From positions 1 to 56,693 of the forward strand of contig JAAYSX010000029.1 of the NCBI GenBank assembly GCA_012518255.1: 56,693 nt of DNA, given 5' to 3'. Of the stretch, positions 50,678-56,693 are shown piece by piece. Origin of the DNA: Candidatus Epulonipiscium sp. Lineage in GTDB: Bacteria > Bacillota > Clostridia > Lachnospirales > Cellulosilyticaceae. A model generated the notes under the pieces. The model did not search any database and was not told the origin of the DNA. It saw only the letters and a program-made list of their open reading frames with translations. Both the position numbers and the translations under genes were made by a program. Numbering within the stretch: position 1 is the stretch's first letter; each line of letters starts with the position of its first letter.

Positions 50678-52426
50678 TTAATTAGTCGCAAACTGGCTAT
50701 TGTACAAGTTATGGTAGAATCCGCCTTTTTCTAGCAGTTCTTTATGGTTTCCTGTTTCTATGATGTTACCTGCATCCATAACTAGAATTGTATCTGCTTC
50801 CTGTATAGTTGATAATCTATGGGCTACAACAAAGCTAGTTCTGCCTTCCATTAGGGTCGTAAATGCTTCCTGAACCCTAACTTCTGTCATTGTATCTATA
50901 CTACTTGTAGCTTCGTCTAGTATTAGCATAGGTGGTTCTACTAGCATAACCCTAGCTATACATAGTAGCTGTTTTTGCCCATGGGATATGTTGTTACCAT
51001 CTTCTGAAATTATTGTGTCATACCCATCTGCTAGCCTTTCTATAAAGTTATGGGCACGGGCTAGTTTAGCTGCCCTTATAACTTCTTCATCTGTTGCATC
51101 AGGTTTACCATAAGCTATATTATCCCTTACTGAAGCTGAGTAGAGCCATGTTTCTTGTAAAACCATACCAAACATACTTCTCATGCTATTTCTAGTCATA
51201 TCATTAATATTAACCCCGTCTATCTTTATAGCGCCCTTATCTACATCATAAAAACGCATTAGTAGATTAATAATGGTTGTTTTACCACAACCTGTAGGGC
51301 CCACAATTGCCACCTTGTCCCCTGGTTTAACAGATATATTTAGGTTTTGTATAAACTTTCTATCTGGATCATATGAAAACTCAACATTATCAAGGTCAAT
51401 ATGTCCATCTGTTTCTGTCACCACTATTGCATCAGGACTATCCTGGATTTCATCTTCCTCATCTAATACACTAAATAACCTTTGGGCAGATGCCACTGCT
51501 GTTTGCAGCTGGGTAACAACTCCTGTTACCTCACTAAAAGGTGTAGTGTACTGGTTAGCATATATTAGGAATGATGAAACTTGCCCTATTGATATTCTTC
51601 CGCTAATAGCACTCACTGCTCCAATAATTCCTACTGAAGCATAAATTATTGCGTTAACAAATCTAGCCGCTGGCCTTGTAATAGATGAATAAAATTGCGC
51701 TTTAACGCCTACATCATATAGCTGGCCATTAATTTTCTCGAACTTATCTTGTGCTCTTTTTTCGTAATTAAATGTTTTTACGATTTTTTGGTTACCTATC
51801 ATTTCTTCAATGTAACCACTTAGGTCACCCTCTGTTGAAGATTGCTCAGTAAATAATGAGTGGGTTCTTTTAGCAATAAATGATGCTACAAAAAATGATA
51901 AAGGTGTTAGAACAACTACCAAAATAGCTATCCAGACATCTATATATACCATAAAGATCAATGTTCCTATTATAGTTGCTATACCAGTAAAGAACTGAGT
52001 AAAGCCCTGCATAAGCCCTTCTGATATCATCTCTACGTCGTAAACAATCCTATTAATCATATCACCATGGGACTTACTATCTATATATTTTAATGGAACT
52101 GTATTTAACTTATTAAAAGCTTCTATCCTTATATCTTTCACAGTTCTATAGGTAAGTGAGTTAGTGCATAGGGTTAGAAGCCACTGAAATATACTTCCTA
52201 TAATTATAATTACTCCAAGTATTAATATAATCTTAAATATCCCATTGTAGTCTACTTGCCCTGGTCCTACCATAAGGTCAATAGCTCTACCTATCAGAAT
52301 TGGGTTAAAAAGGGTTAAAGCTACACTAATAATAGCACTTAATAATGCGCCCACAACATATAAGCGGTAAGGTTTGGTATAGCTAAGTATTCTCATAAAG
52401 GCCTGTCTTGTGTTATTTTTATTCAT
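50678..52426 (-). CDS. ABC exporter, fused permease-ATPase, heterodimer half B (intact catalytic Glu, SHGQ signature)
   Basis: A 582-residue type I exporter half: a six-helix membrane domain (residues 1-320) then an NBD. Walker A is GPTGCGKTT, Walker B LILDEATSSIDTM with the catalytic Glu. The signature, normally LSGGQ, is ISHGQKQL. It resembles YheH/YfiC/LmrD-type multidrug or lipid exporters. It starts 4 bp before the end of the upstream partner (ATGA overlap), so the two subunits are translationally coupled. The substrate is unknown. Confidence 0.93.
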   Translation of the reverse strand: MNKNNTRQAFMRILSYTKPYRLYVVGALLSAIISVALTLFNPILIGRAIDLMVGPGQVDYNGIFKIILILGVIIIIGSIFQWLLTLCTNSLTYRTVKDIRIEAFNKLNTVPLKYIDSKSHGDMINRIVYDVEMISEGLMQGFTQFFTGIATIIGTLIFMVYIDVWIAILVVVLTPLSFFVASFIAKRTHSLFTEQSSTEGDLSGYIEEMIGNQKIVKTFNYEKRAQDKFEKINGQLYDVGVKAQFYSSITRPAARFVNAIIYASVGIIGAVSAISGRISIGQVSSFLIYANQYTTPFSEVTGVVTQLQTAVASAQRLFSVLDEEDEIQDSPDAIVVTETDGHIDLDNVEFSYDPDRKFIQNLNISVKPGDKVAIVGPTGCGKTTIINLLMRFYDVDKGAIKIDGVNINDMTRNSMRSMFGMVLQETWLYSASVRDNIAYGKPDATDEEVIRAAKLARAHNFIERLADGYDTIISEDGNNISHGQKQLLCIARVMLVEPPMLILDEATSSIDTMTEVRVQEAFTTLMEGRTSFVVAHRLSTIQEADTILVMDAGNIIETGNHKELLEKGGFYHNLYNSQFATN

Positions 52427-54156
52427 GATGTTGCCACCTCTTCTTCGCTAAGCTGTGATAAGCATATTTCTTTATATACTTCGTTTTCTTCTTTTAACTG
52501 ATCATGGGTGCCAATACCTGCTGCACGCCCATTATCAAGTACCAGAATCCTATCTGCTCCCATAACAGTACTTACCCTCTGGGATACAATTACTACTGTA
52601 CTTCCTTTAGTTTGCTCTTTAATAGCCTTCCTTAGGGCTGCATCTGTTGCAAAGTCTAGGGCACTGGCACTATCATCTAATATTAGTATCTCTGGCTGAC
52701 CTACTAAGGCCCTAGCAATAGTAAGTCTTTGCTTTTGCCCTCCTGATAGGTTGGTAGCCCCCTGACTTACCATAGACTCACCTTTTTGTGATAAGCCATT
52801 TACAAACTCTGTAGCCTGGGCAATATCCAGGGCCTTGGAGATTTCTTCTTCACTAGCCTCTTCATTACCCCACCTAATATTTTCATTAATTGTTCCCTTA
52901 AATAGGGCTGCCCTTTGTGGAACAACTCCAATCTTTTGTCTTAACTCTTTAACGTTATAGTCTTTAACATTAATGCCATCTATAAGTACATCCCCCTTGG
53001 ATGCATCATAAAGTCTAGGAATCAAATTAATAAAAGTAGACTTTCCTGAACCTGTGGCACCTATAACGCCAATTGTTTCACCTTGCTTTATTTTTATATT
53101 AACATCTTTAATAGCGTGCTGACTTGCATTTTCATATGCAAAGAATACATCCTTAAATTCAATTTTGGATTCCGTGCTAGCCTGTTCTGCATTCATATTA
53201 CCATCTATAATATTAGTTTTTACATCTAAAACCTCATTTATACGGTCAGCAGATGCTACTGCCCTTGTAAAGATAACTACCAGGTTAGCAACTAAAACCA
53301 TGGCAAGAATTATCTGGGCCATATAGTTTACAAAGGCTATAACTTGTCCTTGAGTCATTGCTCCTGAGTCTACACGCCCTCCCCCAAACCAAACTATAGC
53401 CACAATAGCTAGATTAATAGTTAACTGGGTTAAAGGATTAAGTAAGGCACTAATTTTTCCTACTTCTATTGATGTAGCAGTATGGTCTTCGGTAATTTCA
53501 TGGAACCTTTCCATATCTGCCTCTTGCTTGGAGAAGGCCCTGATAACCCTTGTTCCTGATAAATTCTCACGAGTGATAAGAGAAATTTTATCAAGCTTTT
53601 TTTGGATAAGTCTAAAGTATGGTATAGACTTGTTCATAACTAAATATAAGATTGTAAAAATAATAGGCGTTGCTATTAAAAATATAATTGACAATTTAAA
53701 GTCAATATACATAGTCATAATGATAGATCCAATAACCAAAAATGGTGACCTTACAACCAATCTTATAAACATGGCTACTGCAAGTTGCAACTGATTAACA
53801 TCGTTAGTAATCCTTGTAATGAGGGTCGGGGTACCAAACCTATCTATTTCAGCATGGGAAAATGTATTTATATGCTCAAATAAAATATTCCTCATCTTTG
53901 TTCCAAATCCCTGGGATGCTATAGCTGCATAGCGCTGGCATATTAGGGATGCTGCAAATCCAGCAAATCCTAGGGCAATCATTAAGCCCCCCATCTTTAA
54001 AACGTATGATACATCTGAATTCTTTACCCCTACATCAATAATTCTTACCATAACAAGGGGTACAATAAGTTCAAATACTGCTTCTACGAATTTAAAGAAA
54101 GGCCCTAATATAAACTCCTTTTTAAAATCTTCTAAATAATGCATAAGTTTTCTCAT
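52423..54156 (-). CDS. ABC exporter, fused permease-ATPase, heterodimer half A (degenerate Walker B)
   Basis: A 577-residue partner of the gene at 50678. Walker A is GATGSGKST and the signature LSGGQKQRLTIARAL is canonical. Walker B reads ILILDDSASALD: Asp replaces the catalytic Glu. In the heterodimer this degenerate Walker B faces the SHGQ of the partner, giving one degenerate and one working ATP site, as in TM287/288 and BmrCD. I place the start at ATG 54156 (MRKLMHYLEDFKKEF, AAGGA nine bases upstream); the upstream in-frame extension is not family-like. Confidence 0.92.
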   Translation of the reverse strand: MRKLMHYLEDFKKEFILGPFFKFVEAVFELIVPLVMVRIIDVGVKNSDVSYVLKMGGLMIALGFAGFAASLICQRYAAIASQGFGTKMRNILFEHINTFSHAEIDRFGTPTLITRITNDVNQLQLAVAMFIRLVVRSPFLVIGSIIMTMYIDFKLSIIFLIATPIIFTILYLVMNKSIPYFRLIQKKLDKISLITRENLSGTRVIRAFSKQEADMERFHEITEDHTATSIEVGKISALLNPLTQLTINLAIVAIVWFGGGRVDSGAMTQGQVIAFVNYMAQIILAMVLVANLVVIFTRAVASADRINEVLDVKTNIIDGNMNAEQASTESKIEFKDVFFAYENASQHAIKDVNIKIKQGETIGVIGATGSGKSTFINLIPRLYDASKGDVLIDGINVKDYNVKELRQKIGVVPQRAALFKGTINENIRWGNEEASEEEISKALDIAQATEFVNGLSQKGESMVSQGATNLSGGQKQRLTIARALVGQPEILILDDSASALDFATDAALRKAIKEQTKGSTVVIVSQRVSTVMGADRILVLDNGRAAGIGTHDQLKEENEVYKEICLSQLSEEEVATS

Positions 54157-54238
54157 ATATTTCCGTCCTTTTGTATAAAATAGTCTACTTATGTAATTAT
54201 ACATACCATACATAATGACGTCAAATATTACTTTACAT

Positions 54239-54291
54239 AAAAACAAACCATACCAAATACCTACACTTAGATTAGTGTTAGTTTAGTATGG
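54239..54291 (-). terminator. Terminator of the channel-like gene
   Basis: On the minus strand, CCATAC ... GTATGG close an imperfect stem of about 44 nt with an inner CACT/AGTG pairing, followed by TTTGTTTTT. It lies 16 bases past the stop of the membrane protein at 54308. Confidence 0.7.
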
Positions 54292-54307
54292 CTTGTCTAC
54301 TTAAATA

Positions 54308-55531
54308 TTACTCTTTATCCTTTTCAACTTTTTCTTCAATTTTTTCCAGCTGACGTTTTGCAAAGTCCCTTCCACCTAGTCCGAAAGATAATGCAAAGGC
54401 AACTGATAATCCTCCAAGCACAAGTAAAAAGGCAATGCTTACTATTGTTGATGCAAATTTAATTTGTTCAAGGGTCATAAATACTGCAAATATAATTATA
54501 GTGTACTTGCCTAGTAAGGCTGAGAAGTTGCTTTTAGAATAGTTCTTAATTAAACCTTCTACAAAGTATCCTGCAAATACTCCTATACCTATAATTATAA
54601 CACCACTTAATATGGCTGGAATATAACTTATTACTGCATATCCTATTGCATTTAATACGCTTAGTTTTAAAACACTTAGGGCCTCAACTGTAATAAATAG
54701 CATTATTAGAAATTTAACAATACCACTTATAGTCTTAGATATATTAAATCTTGGTATATTGCTATTAGTTTTTTCGTCTGCCCAGTTAAATATACTTTCC
54801 ATTCCCACCCTCTCAAGGAGCGCTTCTAGAATTTGGCCAATAAATTTAGCAATATAGTAGCCTACTACAAGTAATATAATAGCTACAAATATATTAGGAA
54901 TCATCATAAGAACCCTATTTAAAATAACTACTATAGGTTCTGTTAAGCTTTCAATATTAAGAACCTCTAGGGCTACTGTAATAACAGGAATTAAGATGAT
55001 GCCAAATGCAATTTTAGATAATACATCCGCTAATACGTCCTGTCCCTTTTCGTCGGCTTCTTGTGATTTATCCGGGCTAATTTTATTATAGTACTTATCA
55101 ACATTAATTGTTGTTAAGAAGGTTTTAAGTAAATCCCTTAATATTTTTGCTACGAAGAAACCTACAAATAATACAAGTCCTGCTCCTATTAAACTAGGTA
55201 TAAAGCCAAGTAACTTATTCATCATAGTTATAATCGGTTCTGATACTGACCCCATATCCAGACGCTCTAAGATTCCTGGCAAAAATAGTACAAACACTAA
55301 TAAATAAAACATTCTTGCTATGGAAGCCACCCGGCTTTTTCCAACATCTAAATCTAGAGGATCTGTTCCCTTAGACAGGTACTTATCCACACCTAATTTA
55401 ATTAAAAGCTTTTCTACCACTTTTCTAACTACTGCTGCTACTATCCAGGCAACTAGCAACATTAAAACTGCGCCTAATAACCTAAATATTAGAGCAAAAC
55501 CAAGTCCTGCTACATTATTCAACCATCCCAT
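54308..55531 (-). CDS. MscS-related 'conserved TM helix' membrane protein
   Basis: A 407-residue protein with about ten helices and internal duplication. The repeated stretches LLGAVLMLLVAWIVAAVVRKVVEKLLIKLGVDKY, IPSLIGAGLVLFVGFFVAKILRDLL and IPNIFVAIILLVVGYYIAKFIGQIL are three versions of one TM-helix repeat (PF05552-type). The tail has FALSFGLGGRDFAKRQLEKI. The classical MscS pore domain is not obvious. Related proteins are annotated as mechanosensitive ion channels. The promoter is at 55572-55599. It lies upstream of the ABC exporter but is separated from it by a terminator. Confidence 0.82.
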   Translation of the reverse strand: MGWLNNVAGLGFALIFRLLGAVLMLLVAWIVAAVVRKVVEKLLIKLGVDKYLSKGTDPLDLDVGKSRVASIARMFYLLVFVLFLPGILERLDMGSVSEPIITMMNKLLGFIPSLIGAGLVLFVGFFVAKILRDLLKTFLTTINVDKYYNKISPDKSQEADEKGQDVLADVLSKIAFGIILIPVITVALEVLNIESLTEPIVVILNRVLMMIPNIFVAIILLVVGYYIAKFIGQILEALLERVGMESIFNWADEKTNSNIPRFNISKTISGIVKFLIMLFITVEALSVLKLSVLNAIGYAVISYIPAILSGVIIIGIGVFAGYFVEGLIKNYSKSNFSALLGKYTIIIFAVFMTLEQIKFASTIVSIAFLLVLGGLSVAFALSFGLGGRDFAKRQLEKIEEKVEKDKE

Positions 55532-55571
55532 AATCTTTCCTCCTTAAATTATTTTTGTACTTATGTATAAA

Positions 55572-55599
55572 ATTATATACCATATACATATAAAAGCAA
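55572..55599 (-). promoter_or_regulatory. Promoter of the MscS-like gene
   Basis: On the minus strand, TTGCTT (55594-55599), a 16-bp spacer and TATAAT (55572-55577), about 40 bases before the start codon. Confidence 0.55.
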
Positions 55600-55674
55600 T
55601 ATCTATTTATTACAAGTCTATTTTAAAGCTTACTTGCAGATACTAATCTTATAATAAAGAAAGTAGGTGCTTAT

Positions 55675-56103
55675 ATGCAACAAGTGTTAACATCTAAGGA
55701 ACTTAATATGCACTTAAATAATTTTAGGCAAACCCTTTTGGATTTTGATTACTCTACTATTGATAATATTAGATTTCTAAACCTCGAGTCTGTATATGCT
55801 TATATGGAGAATATAGATAATAATCCTTTTAAAGCTCAGTATAATAAGATTAAGGAATCCCTAGATATAATCGAGCCTTATCTACCCTTCTTATCATCAG
55901 AACGTGCAAGAGACTTTTTGATTCAGGTTGCAAAGGTTGAAAATGATAATGAAATAGAGGAGTTAAAAAAGGAATATATAGCTAAACTTAGAATAGACTT
56001 TATTAAAATGACCAATAAAATAACTGATGATAAGGACTGGGAGGCACTTGTAAGTGTTTGTGAAAAAATTAGGTTTAGAAGAGAAGAATCTTATTTGCAC
56101 TAA
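55675..56103 (+). CDS. Soluble helical protein of unknown function
   Basis: A 142-residue charged protein, with no signal or membrane segment. ATG 55675 has AGTAGGTG upstream. Residues 65-88 (IIEPYLPFLSSERARDFLIQ) resemble the P-Y-L helical motif seen in the proteins at 33425 and 33928. No family is recognised. It is upstream of a DUF4364 gene on the same strand, about 54 bp apart. Confidence 0.65.
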   Translation: MQQVLTSKELNMHLNNFRQTLLDFDYSTIDNIRFLNLESVYAYMENIDNNPFKAQYNKIKESLDIIEPYLPFLSSERARDFLIQVAKVENDNEIEELKKEYIAKLRIDFIKMTNKITDDKDWEALVSVCEKIRFRREESYLH

Positions 56104-56156
56104 TGGGAGTTTTAATATACAATTGTAGTAATTATACTTTTCTAGGAGGTGTTTTG

Positions 56157-56681
56157 GTGTTCCAATCAACTGATGATTTAGCCGTAAACAAACTAATTAT
56201 ATTGTATCTATTAGCAAAGGTCAAAATGCCTCTGTCTATTTCCCAAATAACTCAATTTGTTTTGGAAAGGTCCTATACAGATTATTTCTCTTTACAACAG
56301 TACTTAGCAGAAATGGCCGAAGCCGATTTAGTAGAACAAGAAAAGGACTCTCATATATCTTGGTTTTCCATTACTAATAAGGGGGCCGAAACACTTGGCT
56401 TCTTTGAATCTAGAATCCCAAATAGCATGCGTGATGAACTGGATTCATTTATAGAGCAAAATTGGAGAACTCTAAGAAATGAAATGGAGGTCACAGCCGA
56501 TTATGTTTGTGAAAAGGATAATGAATACATTGTACATTGCAAGGTTAACGAAAATGATTCTGTATTAATAGAACTTAAAGTTAATGTAGCTTCTAAAAAG
56601 CAAGCAAATGATCTTTGTAAGAATTGGCGTGATAATGCCACTACCTTATATGGTGAGATTTTAGGTATATTGGCAAAATAA
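56157..56681 (+). CDS. DUF4364 family protein (winged-helix-like)
   Basis: A 174-residue protein. The opening FQSTDDLAVNKLIILYLLAK, then PLSISQITQFVLERSYTDYF, and the C-terminal ...NVASKKQANDLCKNW follow the DUF4364 pattern, a winged-helix, PadR-like fold of unknown function. The start is GTG 56157 with AGGAGGT six bases upstream; an in-frame start at 56103 (19 extra residues) has no site. A regulatory role is inferred only from the fold. Confidence 0.85.
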   Translation: MFQSTDDLAVNKLIILYLLAKVKMPLSISQITQFVLERSYTDYFSLQQYLAEMAEADLVEQEKDSHISWFSITNKGAETLGFFESRIPNSMRDELDSFIEQNWRTLRNEMEVTADYVCEKDNEYIVHCKVNENDSVLIELKVNVASKKQANDLCKNWRDNATTLYGEILGILAK

Positions 56682-56693
56682 AAACCCTTATTA

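Noticed and set aside
1-56693. CRISPR array, prophage or IS element
   Set aside because: No regularly spaced repeats, transposase, integrase or phage structural genes were seen. The only MITE-like feature is the 49910-50100 inverted repeat.

Overview
The window is AT-rich bacterial chromosome from a low-GC Gram-positive, almost certainly an anaerobic, probably spore-forming member of the Clostridia. The reasons are: strong AGGAGG-type ribosome binding sites; frequent use of AGG/AGA and CTA codons; tRNA genes without encoded CCA; a LysM-GH18 spore-cortex-type glycosidase; a SpoVB/MurJ-type flippase; McsA-McsB-ClpC; Rex; ThyX instead of ThyA; a MazEF pair behind alr; and small Cys/Asn-rich hydrophobic proteins of a kind seen in Clostridia. 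The species cannot be named from the sequence alone. No insertion sequence, prophage or CRISPR array was seen. The content is mostly housekeeping.

Layout. (1) 1-17164, all minus strand: a proteostasis block (coiled-coil zinc-ribbon protein, mcsA, mcsB, clpC) runs into radA, a ROK glucokinase, four tRNA genes (Asn, Trp, Asp, Val), ispF, a LysM-GH18 protein, gltX, cysE, cysS, mrnC, thyX, a MurJ/SpoVB flippase, rlmB and a truncated DEAD-box helicase. This is the Bacillus clpC-ispF-gltX-cysE-cysS-mrnC-rlmB neighbourhood, but without ctsR, disA and ispD and with extra genes inserted. (2) 17200-25877: an AEC permease; then the Bacillus-like acpS / lipoprotein / alr / mazE / mazF run; a DUF445 membrane protein; and the redox repressor rex, divergent from an ABC-F ATPase. 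(3) 25874-34188: two cell-surface proteins (TcaA-like; beta-propeller plus transglutaminase), isocitrate dehydrogenase and aconitase, then an island of small uncharacterised genes. (4) 34192-40536: leuS with an attenuator-like leader, a CBM9-like protein, a DUF975 membrane protein and an EF-G paralogue. (5) 40898-44386, plus strand: a compact aromatic amino-acid operon, hisC-tyrA-aroA, behind a near-consensus promoter. (6) 44547-49181: an orphan MazF-like protein, purH under a ZTP (pfl) riboswitch, a purine permease and a DeoR regulator. (7) 49354-56681: a membrane-anchored protein, a 191-bp near-palindromic element, a membrane protein, a heterodimeric ABC exporter, a channel-like membrane protein and two plus-strand genes, the last a DUF4364 protein.

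Most worth a second look: two perfect DnaA boxes one helical turn apart upstream of the tRNA promoter; the 191-bp inverted-repeat element; a frameshift at an A8 tract in glucokinase; an EF-G paralogue with a broken G4 motif; a MazE that has lost its usual DNA-binding N-terminus; an orphan, diverged MazF-like protein; the ZTP riboswitch between a purine permease and purH; and a recurrent helical motif shared by four otherwise unrecognised small proteins.
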